Assembly (NCBI GenBank): GCA_037178625.1
Contig: CM074137.1
Span: 1,178,001 to 1,242,000, forward strand
Source of the DNA: Skeletonema tropicum
Lineage: Eukaryota > Bacillariophyta > Thalassiosirophyceae > Thalassiosirales > Thalassiosiraceae
DNA length: 64,000 nt
Direction: 5' to 3'
Shown here: positions 52,690 to 63,240 of the stretch, piece after piece
How positions within the stretch are numbered: position 1 is the stretch's first letter
Layout of the letters: the number at the start of each line of letters is the position of its first letter
Made by a program: the position numbers and the translations under genes
Notes under the pieces: generated by a model
What the model was told of the DNA's origin: nothing
Databases searched by the model: none
The model's input: the letters and a program-made list of their open reading frames with translations, nothing else

Positions 52690-52813
52690 GTGAGTCCGTC
52701 ACGCGGTCCTTCACGCGGGCGCCCGCGTGACAGCCCGCGCGACGCAATTCATGCGGAGACCAACGAGGTCCGTCACGCGGGCGCCCGCGTGATGGACCGC
52801 GTGACGAACTCAC
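52690..52813. mobile_element. 124-bp MITE-like palindromic element
   Basis: The ends GTGAGTCCGTCACGCGGTCC and GGACCGCGTGACGAACTCAC are imperfect inverted repeats. Next to them sit two copies of the 20-bp perfect palindrome TCACGCGGGCGCCCGCGTGA (52711-52730 and 52773-52792). It is much more GC-rich than its surroundings. No clear target duplication is seen. Confidence 0.8.
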
Positions 52814-53689
52814 CCTCGGATCTGAAAAGAGGGAGAAAGGATTCAATTCAGGAGAGAGCGAGAGGGTGTGAGGTGTAGAGTTGCTCTATCTCAATTGAGT
52901 TGCTCTCCTCTGACTATGTACAAAGACAACCATTTTATGCAACGGCAACGGCAGCAACCAACAGCAACAGGCACTCTAAGGTCTAGATGCACACCTCTCT
53001 ACTCTAGAGGGTGGTACATATTTTGTGACTTGTGTGTTTACTCCGATGGCGAAGTTACTCCTATTCCTTGATTTGCCTTCGATTTTTTTTCACAAACCGA
53101 GACAGCGGGTGTGTGGAAGTGCCCACATGATAATACCTTTTAGTATAGAGGCTTGACTGTTTTTCCTGCGGAAAATCGGCGTCGCGCCTTGGTCCTCCTG
53201 TGTGGTCTGTCACGCTAGAAAAAGAGGTACTAGAGCTGCTTATTGCAGACTAAAAAAAAGATGAACAGCTATAGGATTGTTCTACACGATATTGGTGCTT
53301 GATGAACAATGTCCATGGCTGTTCTCTCTCTCTCAACATCCCTTCTGTCTGTCCCTAACGACCAGAGCGATGCGAGAAGCCGGAAGAAAGAGAAGGAGAA
53401 AGACAGGTGTGACGAGATCCGATTTCGTGCGGGCCAAGTCTACCTGTGAGATTTTTACCTAGTTTTGCATAGTTGAGGGCCATACGGGGGCTATGCCCAC
53501 ATAAGGCCAAAAAGAGCCCGCTATCCCGGCCCTTCCCCAACATCAAAAAGTCTTTGCTGCAACACCAAAACTGCTCATTATGTCCCTCAACAGGCGAAGG
53601 CCAACAACTGCCAACTGCTGTTGGCTGTTGCTATCTCTCCCTTAAATCTCAATCATATTCATACGTAGATTTCGAGACGGCACAGCAAA

Positions 53690-55039
53690 ATGAATTCTTT
53701 ATCAGAAGGATCATCCTTCTGCACACCCAGCGGTATGATGACGATGACTGCAAATTTCAACACCATGAACATGCCCGTCATGAATCCCACTGATCATATT
53801 ATGTCTGGATCCAATCAAATAATCGGAACATCTGCTGCTGCTGATAATGCACACGAAACGAATGATAGTACGACTGATAATCACAACCAAAATAGCGGCA
53901 GCATAAACCAACATGATCATAGCTCAATGAATCACCACGATCACTCATCTCATAGCATGTCCATGATGAGTCAAGGGACAGTGATGTATATGGATGGATT
54001 TCAATCTGCTCTCTTTCACAATTCACAAAATCCTCCACCCTGTCTCAACTTTTTACATCCTTCGGTAAGATCTTTTTGAATTATACTTGATAACAATATC
54101 GAAGTACTTAGCTTTGACACTATCATCTGTTAATTGCTAAAAACACTGCATTACAAACTCACATGCAATCTTCACCTCTCTCTCTCTCTCTCTCTACACA
54201 AATCACAGTGGACACTACACACACCATCAAAATTCTTAACTGCGATGCTCTGCGTAACAATCATGGGCATGTTAGTAGAAGCCTGTGGCGTATGGAGGGT
54301 GCGATGCTTACGCAAGGGACGGTCACATCGACAAAAGCAACAACTGAAACGTACACGACAACAACAACAACAACGTCAATTGCCAAATATGCAAGGAAGG
54401 GAACTGAGGAATACAATGTTTCAACGTGAGGTTAGTGAACTTAGTAGTAGTGGCGTTACTGAGAATGATGATGTTGAAGGAGAAGAGGATTGTCCTAGGC
54501 CTCTTCGGAGGATATGGAAAGTCATTCCTTCTTGTATACGAAGCCTTTGTAACAAGCAAATATCTGGAATAGACAAAAGAGGTTATCCCAGGTGGATAAG
54601 AATATATGATATTGGTGCAGCAAGTCTGCACGCAGTTCGAGCATGGTTGGGATATCTTCTGATGCTTGCAGTCATGACGTATGCTGTCGAGTTCATGTTT
54701 TCTGCCATCTTTGGTATGGTGATTGGTCGATATTGGTTTGTTGATATGGGTGTAGGAAGTGATAATGGTGGTGGAGGAGTTTCGGGCGGTGCGGTTGGTG
54801 TTGGTGGAGGAATTGGTGGGGCTGGGCTTGGAGAAGGAGGTGCTGGTGCTGCTGTTCGTGATGACGGAGTTGCAATGAGTACGCATGCGCATGATGGTAC
54901 GTGGGGAGGCGGCGGTGATCCTTGCTGTGGCATTGATGAACATGATGAAGATGATTACAATGAGCAACCGATGCTGGAACCGTTGTTGGGGTCATCTAAT
55001 GCAGGAGTCAAACGTCGTAATGCATCATTTGACCCGTGA
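53690..55039 (+). CDS. CTR-family copper transporter
   Basis: CDS join(53690..54064, 54209..55039), 401 aa; 144-bp phase-0 intron (GTAAGA...CACAG) joining FLHPS to WTLHTPSKF. The N-terminus is Met- and His-rich (MMTMTANFNTMNMPVM, NQHDHSSMNHHDHSSHSMSMM), the copper-collecting ectodomain of CTR proteins. Three membrane segments follow: KFLTAMLCVTIMGMLVEACGV, LLMLAVMTYAVEFMF with the MxxxM motif (MLAVM), and AIFGMVIGRYWF with GxxxG (GMVIG). The loop between TM1 and TM2 is long, basic and Gln-rich. The C-terminal tail is Gly/Val-rich with a late CC and acidic stretch, longer than in typical CTR proteins. Members form trimers that import Cu(I) at the plasma membrane or export it from vacuoles. Confidence 0.9.
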
Positions 55040-55248
55040 AGTGAATTATTGAGAGATATACGTTGTGCAGTAAAGAGTAGATGATGTATAATACCAAAAA
55101 ATTTTCGTATAATATTACTTTACTTATTACTTGAGTACAACACTGGCTATACAAGAGAAACCAAACATTTGCACAAAAGGAGAAATTTTCATTTCTCGTC
55201 AAACATTGACAAAGCAACAATAATCCCTACACATCATCACATATCAAT

Positions 55249-56849
55249 CTAAAGTCCAGACATGTCTTCTGGGGATTCAGAGTCAGAATTTGCCAAGTCA
55301 ATCACACCAGAGTCACTTCTAGACGATGGACGAGACGCACTCGAGGAACGGGCTGCGCCACTGGCACTACGAGACCTCCTCGAAGATGGTGAACGGCTGA
55401 AATAACTAAATAGTGATGATCGTTGACGACTTGCCCTGCTTTCACCATTGGCAGACGCACGTGGTGAGTTTCGACCACGACGTGGACTGCTACCGCTGCT
55501 GCCCCTAGATGCTGCAGCAGCAGCACCACCACTCGCCCTCGCTACACCACTGCTCGCTCTAGATGCAACAGCACCAACAATTGCCCTTGCTGCTGCATCA
55601 GTGGGAGCCTCCTCCCCCGCTTCTCCAGCAGCAGCAGCAGGAGGAGGACCATCAGTCCTCCGAACCTGAACAGTAAATCGGGCAGAAGGACCACCAATAG
55701 TTGCGTCCTGCAAAATCATTCTCAACATTCCAGCCATATCATCCAAGTCACTATCTTCACCAGCCATAGAGGCAGGTACTGGGAAACGAATGGTAGTACG
55801 TCCTCTTTCCCCCGTGGATAATCCAAATCCTGCTCCCATGAATGCTGAATTGAAAATTGATTCCAACATGGCAAAACTCAACCCTGCAGGCAAGTGTTGT
55901 TGATTCCTATCTTCGACTGTGCGTGAATTTACTCTGGGTGCCGCTGCCGCTGAAGAAGCAGATGCTGCACCCCCCGCAGCAGATTCATCACCACCACTAC
56001 CCGACGTCCTCCTCCTCGTATTTGATCCAGTATTATTCGTATTATCACTTCTCTTTCGCTTCCCCCTTCTGGAAGTTGTTGTTGTTGGTGGTGGAGTTGC
56101 CGGTGGTAATTTTTTGACACGGTCGATACGATTGAACCGCGACTTACAACAGGGGCATTTATTTTCAGTTTCTGCCCACTATAAATATATTATTGTCATG
56201 ATTTAGAAAGGAAGCAAAATAGAATTCAATTAGAATTGCATGAAACGGTATCGCAGCAAAATCCAAAACTCACCTTGTCAATACAATCAAAACAAAATTT
56301 ATGCGAACACCCCGCAATCGTGGCCAAATCTACAAGTGTATCCGGCTTATCCAAACAAATGGCACATGTAAAGTCTTTCAATTGGGATACATCCTCCTCC
56401 TCCTCCTCCTCCTCCTCTGCAGTTTCTTCGGATTTGAACAATGGCACTCCTCCAACTTTTTTCGAAGTGCTGGAACGAGCAGCTGGTTTTAAATCTAACG
56501 AGTTGGCAATAGGTGAACGTTGTTGTTGTGATTGTGCGACAGCCGAATTGTTAGCCGTGGTGCTGTCCGCAATTCGACGACTTCTTCTCTTCCGTTCAAA
56601 TTCTCGTTTACTCTCTTCGGCAATTCGAGCTTTGGCGTCTAATGCTGCTCGACGAGTGGAACGACGAATGACAATTGGTGGTGGTGTTTCGGCCTCTTCG
56701 TTATTGTTGGTGACTACTTGAGAGCGTGTGCGTACCGAAGTGGTGGAGGAGGGGGCGAGTGTTTCGGTGGTAGTAGAGGCTGTCGTGGAGCCGTTGTTGT
56801 TGTTGTTTGCGTTGGCTAGACGGGCAGAGTTGAGGGTGACGCGAGGCAT
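55249..56849 (-). CDS. RING-finger protein (predicted E3 ubiquitin ligase)
   Basis: CDS complement(join(55249..56178, 56274..56849)), 501 aa; 95-bp phase-0 intron (GTGAGT...TTATAG) that splits the RING. Exon 1 ends FTCAICLDKPDTLVDLATIAGCSHKFCFDCIDK, giving C-x2-C...C-x-H-x2-C-x2-C. Exon 2 opens WAETENKCPCCKSRF, giving the last C-x2-C, so the C3HC4 RING is completed only by splicing. The N-terminus is low-complexity with RRS.R and a poly-Glu run. Downstream is basic (RRGKRKR), then Ala/Ser/Arg-rich, with a conserved-looking block LSFAMLESIFNSAFMGAGFG and an acidic end DLANSDSESPEDMSGL. Expected to recruit an E2 for ubiquitin transfer, probably in the nucleus given the basic patches. The target is unknown. 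Convergent with the CTR gene (209 bp). Confidence 0.87.
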
Positions 56850-58411
56850 GGTTTTTGTTTTTAGTTTGAATCGTTTTCGTTAATGGGGATCTTTGTCGTT
56901 GAGATGAAGAAGAGAATAAAGAGCGTTATGATTGTTGTGATGGCCACTATTCTGTCAACGGATCTTGCTTCATGGTGGTTGTGTGCAAGGTGGGGGAGCT
57001 CCGGTTGTCTTGGTGCGAAAGAACGTTTGCATCAGCCTCGAATCATGGAGTCGAGTCAAAACAATAAGAATCTTCTCTCTTCTCTTCTGACTCGATTCGC
57101 AACGCCTTTTTAAAATTTCAAAAAAATGAAAGGACACCCATCTTATGTAGGTCATTATTTAGAATGACCAAAAAGTGAATAACCGGTTATTGGATATTAT
57201 GGTGCCGATCGTGCCCACCCCTTCTACAATGCATACGATTGGACTGTGCTCGATCGTTTTGATCATTCGCAAGAGAAGTATTCGGCATGCTTCAACCGTT
57301 TCAGCGATGATGTAGGTACACTGTTAAAGAGGTTCTCAATTTCCATGTTCTCTTGAATGCAAGAGAAAGCGCATCCATGGAAGAATGATGTATCAAAAGC
57401 CCTTCTACAAAGTCTTGTGAGCGAAGTGTTGAGCCAGTGAAACCACTGGGACTTTTGTTTCTATGAGAGAGATTTCATTCGAATGAGGGGAAAGATGGGA
57501 GACAGCGAGTAATGTACATGACAAACTAATAATGTTTGCACTGGAACCCCTCAGTACAACGTCTCGAGAGAAAGCTTCCTTGTCATTCGCATCGGTTGTC
57601 AAATAAATTCGCTTTCCATCATTACATTGTCATTTCCATTCGATGGCATGGAATTTCTGTCTTTCATTGCCCAGCTTGGCTACTTATAGGAATTGGCTCA
57701 GAATGCAGTAAATTGGACATTCAACGACTGGAAGCGATTGGATATGATAGAAGTCTTCTAGTACGAGTAAACTTAAGCGTTAATACAAAGAAATGCCTCG
57801 TCATACTGCTCCATGACGCAATCTCTATGACTGCAGCGCTCTTGATGGAGGGCGAAAATTTCTGTGGTGTACTAGATAATTAACTTTGTATTTTTGGGGT
57901 AGGTACGACTGAAGCGATTCTCAAGCGCCACCTTGTCACGCTCGAGAGCGAGACAGCCCGGCGTGTGTAAATTCGTTGTACTTACGTGTCGCTGTCCTTT
58001 CTCATTTTTTGAAGCATTGGTTGAAGCGAAGGGCCTTTTTTGTGGTAAAGGGTCATCTCTCATTTCGGGTCATTTAGAATGACCAATGCGTGAATAACCG
58101 CTTCGGAGAGACATCTCAGCGGACATTTCGGAAGTTGACCGGCATTTCAGTAGGGGGCATGAGGGCATATACCCGATCTTTTAGCAAAGCAATTAACACA
58201 CAATTATGCATAAAACGTGGTAGCCCCCTAGGCTACTCCCGATAAAGGCAGTACCATTCACGCTCTCGTGTTGAACCCACAGACATTTTGGACTTGAACG
58301 CCACACCACACACAAATCGATTTAGAATTCATCATTGCCATAAGACCAAGCTGCGCTGGTAACGACCTGTTGTACTCCAGTGCAAATGATCAAAATCTAA
58401 CAATAATAACC
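56850..58411. other. Spacer with a dispersed ~35-bp repeat
   Basis: About 1.56 kb without a supported gene. GTCATTATTTAGAATGACC then AAAAAGTGAATAACCG at 57151-57186 recurs as GTCATTTAGAATGACC then AATGCGTGAATAACCG at 58069-58100, same orientation. Each copy can form a small hairpin (GGTCAT...ATGACC). A 115-codon frame at 57536-57883 starts with TTG and shows no family motif. Confidence 0.6.
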
Positions 58412-59134
58412 ATGTCATCATCATTAATGTCATCCTCCTCTGCTCACCAGACCTCGTCGGAACCACACGGTCCATGCCATCACAATGAGAGAGAAGTCCG
58501 GTCATCAATCCCACCCGCTGACTGGGTCAACCAAACCACCTTCGCCCCTGTTGAGGAATCATCGGCCCAATCTCATTTTGAATTCTTCTACCATGTCATC
58601 TTTAGATTTGTTCACTCTGCCCTAACATTATTACTGGCACCAGTGCTCAAGACCCGGCCAAGAAAAAGTCGGAGGTCCCATCGTTCCTCCTCCTCCTCGA
58701 AGTCACAGCAGCAACGGAGGGAACGACAGTCATTTCGAGAGGTTGATCCAGAATTGGCCATGGTTCCTCCTGAGAATACTACGAGGGTACCAGTGGCATC
58801 ATCTCACTCTAATAACAACTCGTCGTCTATATTAAAGAGTCATCGACGCCGCCCCTCGGGAGAGCAGGCTGCAATGACCGGAGCTACAGGCAGCGGCAAG
58901 AGTGTCCGATTTCCGGAACCAAAACGGTCACGACCACCGCTTGGGCGTATTTCCTCTTCGATTGGATCATCATCGTCTTCGACTAGTGTTGGAAGTAGTG
59001 CCGCTAGTGTGAGTGAGTCATCCAGCTCATCTTCCTCCACCCGTAGTAGTAGTGGTAGAGGTCGAATTGCTCCGAGGTATAATTTGGGACCTTCTCCACG
59101 TACTCATCACACCACTTACTTTTTAAGTGACTAG
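58412..59134 (+). CDS. Ser-rich hypothetical protein with one hydrophobic segment
   Basis: ATG at 58412 (the frame is open from a TTG at 58370); 240 aa, single exon. The N-terminal ~50 residues are Ser/His-rich. FEFFYHVIFRFVHSALTLLLAPVL (about 57-80) is a likely membrane segment or hairpin. The remainder is basic and serine-rich (KSRRSHRSSSSSKSQQQRR, SSSIGSSSSSTSVGSSAA), with RRRPSGE, a basophilic kinase-type site. KSVRFPEPK fits the degenerate [RK]VxF docking motif for protein phosphatase 1. No family is recognised. Strong low complexity means coding status rests on length and open frame only. Confidence 0.55.
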   Translation: MSSSLMSSSSAHQTSSEPHGPCHHNEREVRSSIPPADWVNQTTFAPVEESSAQSHFEFFYHVIFRFVHSALTLLLAPVLKTRPRKSRRSHRSSSSSKSQQQRRERQSFREVDPELAMVPPENTTRVPVASSHSNNNSSSILKSHRRRPSGEQAAMTGATGSGKSVRFPEPKRSRPPLGRISSSIGSSSSSTSVGSSAASVSESSSSSSSTRSSSGRGRIAPRYNLGPSPRTHHTTYFLSD

Positions 59135-59476
59135 AGAGGAAGAGAGTGGAATCATTGCAAATTAATGCAGTAGAATAATAGGGTTAATTTAATTAGTCTT
59201 ACTATTTACAAATGAACTAATCTTAATATATTATGTTGTCTCTTTCAGTCGTTCTCATGTTCTGATTTAGCATTTTGCAGTGATTCTTTCTTCATTTTAC
59301 ATGCCTTATCTTGGACTATCTTGGTGCAAAGCCCAACCGCGTCTTACTCAACACATCCTCCTCCTCCTCATTATCGGACACCGTATTGTTTCGAATATTA
59401 TCAAGTCCCTGCAAGGAATTTTCACTGTAGCTCACGGAATAGTCTGCACTCTTCCTATTGTCCATTAAGGTTGGAA
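59135..59476. other. Intergenic, convergent 3' ends
   Basis: 342 bp, AT-rich at 59160-59240. The rest contains only a short ORF (59280-59468) without a motif. Probably the two 3' UTRs. Confidence 0.55.
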
Positions 59477-61804
59477 TCAAGGCAGCAGTAGTTGTTGCAG
59501 AGTGCGTTGTTTGCGAATGAGACGATTCATCATGTAGGCCGAAATGAACAGATCGATTCTTTTTGATGGAGAGAATTGCAAGGAAGGTGTACCAGGTCCA
59601 GAAGGTGCAGGTGGCGGCGGTGGTTGTGAATTCCTCCTTGAAGGTGACTGCATTGGAATGACTGCAGTGAAAGATCCTGAACTTTCTGTGGATGCCATGC
59701 TCTGAATGCCACTATCATCAAATAAGGACAATCCTACCTGACTAGTGCTGTAGGAGTCACTGCGGAGGCGATGGAACTGTCGTTTACTACCTGTACTCCC
59801 AACACGTCCAAAGGATGCTTCCGAAACGAGGCCACTTCTCCTTTCGGGAGAAATCATTCCCATACTCTCAGCGTAGTGTATAAAGAAATCTTCATCCTCC
59901 TCCTTAATATGCTTGAAGAAGAATCCAATCATTGGGTCCATCATGACTATTTTCATTGCTGGCATGAGTGCAAGAATCCATCGAATGCACCTTGAGTAGC
60001 CAATAGAGGAGGAAAGCTGGATAGTGCTCCGTAGCAGTCCCGGGAGTAAGTCTGGCAATGTCGGATGGTCTAAAATTTGTACAAGTGTGCCTGGAATGAT
60101 ACATCTGGTGAAGAATGGCTTCGGTATGATGGCATGTGTGTCCACATCAATATCCCCAGTGAAGAACCAAACAAATATGTCAAGGAATACAACTCCATCA
60201 ACGAATATTTCCAGCATCCTTCCAACGTACAAAATGAACAGTGCTTGAGGTCCTGAGGGTATGCACATTGCAATATCCAAAGGAGGTGCACCAAGTATTG
60301 GAATTGTATCGTAGATGTGCCTCCGAAAGTGATTGATTTGGTCCATAATAAAGGCAAGATGATGATTTGTCTGCTCTGGAGCTTTGCATTCCACAAGCAA
60401 CCTCCCGACAATCTGAGATAGAGGAATGGAAAAACTCTCCGATAGATGCCATGATGCACACAGACGAAAGATCTCCAACATGAGACAGTTAGTGACTGTG
60501 ATACGCCATGCAATACTGAATCTTGTTCTTGGAGATATGAGATATTCGGTGGACTGGAGAAGAGACCGAGGAGATGCCAAATATCGATGGCTACCGCGAC
60601 CCTTTTCTGACTTTAACTTGTCAGTTATATCTTGTGTCACCTTTGTTATACGGTCGTACAATTCAGTTGATGCACCGAAACTCAGGTAGTCCTTTTGTAG
60701 TTTGGCAAGTTGCTTTGATATTTTCTTTCCGAACATTCGTTTTTCGTTGTATTGTTCCACCACTGTGTTTGTAAACTTCTTCATTGGCGAGTTTTGACCC
60801 AAGGTAAAGGTCGATGGGATTCTAGCAAGAGCAGTTTGTACCTTGGCAAGACTTTGCAGCTTTTGTATATCCGTGAAAATCATTGAAGGCCTATCCAGTC
60901 TGAGTTGTCTTGCCATGTCACTCGTCCACCTCTGACGTCGTGTCTTGAATATTGAGCGTAATTGGTCCTGCAACTTGATACCCATTCGAAAGAGTGGGAA
61001 TGCAAAACGCAGGAATCTAATCCACCTTAGAATGACTTGAACTCGTTGAATAAATCTTTGAGGCTCCTTGTGTATTCTATAGGGTAATATCTGTGTCCAA
61101 AACACGGATCCAAGAAAATCATGAAACGCATTTACCATTCCCGTTAGTTGCAGGGAGGTCTTTTGGATCCAATTTGTTACCATTGCAGAGTCGTGCAAGT
61201 ATGAAGTGCCACATATGTACTGAAAGTCGGCAATATCCGTAGGAAAAACGAAGATCCAAAATGCAATGGTTCCGATAGCAGGGACCCATGAACGCAAAAC
61301 TCTTGCAATCCTAGTAACCTTGCGTTCCTCAGCACCAAACACTCCTTTCATGTTACTCCATCCTCCCATCATGAATAATCTTGCGGTGCTTTCTTTCGCA
61401 GCGGTAAGTAATGTTTTCTCGAGATCATCTAAAGCACGGTTATGAAGTGCCATTTTCCGAGCCTCAAACGCACGAATCACAGCCTCCACTAAGCATAGCC
61501 CTACAAAGAAGGGACCTATCCAGAAAAACAACGTCAAGTCTGCCGTTCTTCCTGATTTGACTATTGTTGATTTGACTATAGAATCGAACGCCCAATCTAT
61601 AAAGGTGTAGTTGACTGAAAACTCTTCCTCCTCTTCGATTACTAGTGATAGTGATGGACAAACTTCATCGTACTTGGATTCTTTGATGGTTCCAGATTTT
61701 TGTTGCATCAACATTGTCACGTAGAGGATTTCAACGAATGCTGCCACGGCAAAGAACACCTTCCAAGTAACTCGCAGGGACGGTAGCATATTAGGTAGCT
61801 TCAT
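59477..61804 (-). CDS. Multi-pass membrane protein, weakly ion-channel-like
   Basis: The frame is open from a TTG at 61879, but the first ATG is 61804, giving 775 aa. Hydrophobic segments include WKVFFAVAAFVEILYVTMLM, LFFWIGPFFVGLCLVEAVI, WVPAIGTIAFWIFVFPT and ALFILYVGRMLEIFVDGVVFLDIFVWFF. The last is followed by TGDIDVDTHAIIPKPFFTRC. The D..FLDI..FFTG.ID pattern recalls the S2-S3 region of voltage-gated or cyclic-nucleotide-gated channels. No pore signature or cyclic-nucleotide domain is seen, so this is only a hint. A basic amphipathic region lies in the middle. The C-terminus is Ser/Pro-rich (RRNSQPPPPPAPSGPGTP) with several SP sites. An unseen upstream exon is possible. Confidence 0.7.
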   Translation of the reverse strand: MKLPNMLPSLRVTWKVFFAVAAFVEILYVTMLMQQKSGTIKESKYDEVCPSLSLVIEEEEEFSVNYTFIDWAFDSIVKSTIVKSGRTADLTLFFWIGPFFVGLCLVEAVIRAFEARKMALHNRALDDLEKTLLTAAKESTARLFMMGGWSNMKGVFGAEERKVTRIARVLRSWVPAIGTIAFWIFVFPTDIADFQYICGTSYLHDSAMVTNWIQKTSLQLTGMVNAFHDFLGSVFWTQILPYRIHKEPQRFIQRVQVILRWIRFLRFAFPLFRMGIKLQDQLRSIFKTRRQRWTSDMARQLRLDRPSMIFTDIQKLQSLAKVQTALARIPSTFTLGQNSPMKKFTNTVVEQYNEKRMFGKKISKQLAKLQKDYLSFGASTELYDRITKVTQDITDKLKSEKGRGSHRYLASPRSLLQSTEYLISPRTRFSIAWRITVTNCLMLEIFRLCASWHLSESFSIPLSQIVGRLLVECKAPEQTNHHLAFIMDQINHFRRHIYDTIPILGAPPLDIAMCIPSGPQALFILYVGRMLEIFVDGVVFLDIFVWFFTGDIDVDTHAIIPKPFFTRCIIPGTLVQILDHPTLPDLLPGLLRSTIQLSSSIGYSRCIRWILALMPAMKIVMMDPMIGFFFKHIKEEDEDFFIHYAESMGMISPERRSGLVSEASFGRVGSTGSKRQFHRLRSDSYSTSQVGLSLFDDSGIQSMASTESSGSFTAVIPMQSPSRRNSQPPPPPAPSGPGTPSLQFSPSKRIDLFISAYMMNRLIRKQRTLQQLLLP

Positions 61805-62716
61805 TGTGATGTTTGTCGTTTTCAGTAGCAGCAAGAATGCATGGAATAATGCAATCACCTTCGCATTCAGCGAATGCAACGGTATGCAAGATTTCCTCTC
61901 TATCTCTAGACGATATAATGCTGCACTTCAAAAGACGCAAAGGAAAACAATATAGAAAATACTTCGGCCATGAATATAGGACGACGAGAGGCACAGCTAT
62001 CAGGTGTATCTAGATGATGTGACGAAGCAAGATGAGAGCAGCTGCACCGGCAGATGGCGAAATGGTGACAAAAATCTCGCCTTGTTGAGTTGCGTTGCTT
62101 GTTGCTTTTTTGATTCTTTGATCCTCTTTGACACCTTTTCTTTCTTTTCCGTTTCTGAAAAGAAAGAAAAGGTGTCAAAGAGGATCAAAGAATCAAAAAA
62201 GCAACAAGCAACGAGAGGAATCAGTACAAACTGATCTTAGAGCCCCTAAGACATTCGAAGAGTGTGCAAACAAGTACACGACATGGCAGGCTAAGGCTAA
62301 CACTAATACAATTCCAATTCTCAGAAGAAGGCTCACTGGTTCAAGAGCGAAGGTAGACATACCAAAGGTTTTATTTCTATGGTTGCTTGTGTGAAATACT
62401 ATACTCCTCTATTTGACTTAGACTTATAAATAGGTTCGTGGTTGTGCAGGTTAGGCTATTGACCAGGTTAGCTGAATTCAGTAAAAGAGATGACTGTGTA
62501 TTGCTATTCTAAAACAATATTATTCACGATATTACTACTATTTGTCTTCATGGTTGTTGACGACGTGGATTGCTGGCCACGAACGACTTTTGATTACATA
62601 AAGAGGTCATTACATATTATTATGCCAGTACCTACTGTACCAGGCAGCTATTTTTCTTTCACTTTCAAGCAGCTGATCTGACTGTGATTACCAAGTCATC
62701 CGTGTCAGAAAAAACA
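61805..62716. other. Spacer holding a perfect hairpin
   Basis: About 900 bp. Apart from the hairpin at 62093-62213, no supported gene is seen. A short frame after the hairpin (SVQTDLRAPKTFEECANKYT...) runs to 62394 and may be a gene fragment. Confidence 0.55.
62093..62213. repeat. Perfect 56-bp inverted repeat, 9-nt loop
   Basis: The left arm 62093-62148 and right arm 62158-62213 are exact reverse complements over all 56 bases; the loop is CCGTTTCTG. The left arm starts CGTTGCTTGTTGCTTTTTTG and the right arm ends GCAACAAGCAACG. Confidence 0.97.
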
Positions 62717-63240
62717 CTAGAAGGAAGGCACTTTGGATGATTTCGACTTTGGCTCCTTGGAAGATTTCGGCGCTTTGGAAGACTTGCCCATGATAGCAGT
62801 GGCTTGGTTCTTCTTGATCTTCTGACTCTCCCTCTCCCATACGCCAATTCCAGTTCCACAGGCAACTAACGCCAACACTACAAAAGCTTGAAAATACTTT
62901 GACTTTGCATTCCAATGCCCATGGCCATGGCGTAGATTTACTGCTGCTGCACTCGCATTGTCTAAACCGTCATCACTCTGAGTCTGAGTACCCAACTCAG
63001 GATCTACATTGCAAACAACCTCGACTCTTCATGTTCACCCTCATTGTTGCTGGCGGGAGGGGGAGTAAATCCAGATCCGGAGCCGGAGGTTGTGGCTGCG
63101 GAGTTAGTTGAAGTTTGAGTTCGATTAGTGGCAGCGGCGGTGGCGACGATCTCAACTTCAGCCCCAGATACGACGGAGCTGTCGTCCATGCCCATGCCGC
63201 CGATATTGCCGGCGTCGGCGTTGACGTTGAATGAGCTCAT
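62717..63240 (-). CDS. Small single-pass membrane protein locus, frame broken
   Basis: The ATG at 63240 opens MSSFNVNADAGNIGG..., an acidic/Ser/Thr/Gly-rich leader that ends in a stop at 63004. The overlapping +1 frame continues VEVVCNVDPELGTQTQSDDG, then a membrane segment AKSKYFQAFVVLALVACGTG, and ends in a Lys/Ser/Pro tail (GKSSKAPKSSKEPKSKSSK) at 62717. A two-base skip or one-base insertion near 63032 would join the two into ~174 aa. No plausible intron spans the shift. The KSSK/KxPK tail is like the lysine-serine stretches of diatom silica-associated and cell-wall proteins, but it is short. Function unassigned. Confidence 0.4.

Larger units (their letters stand above)
52462..53689. other. 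Divergent spacer, ankyrin-kinase / copper transporter
   Basis: Holds the GCCGAGA heptamer array and the palindromic element annotated separately. The rest (about 52820-53689) has only short ORFs without motifs. Confidence 0.6.

Noticed and set aside
54323..54967. 214-codon minus-strand ORF
   Set aside because: Antisense to the CTR transporter exon 2; composition (Thr/Ser/Ile) reflects the Gly/Val-rich sense strand.
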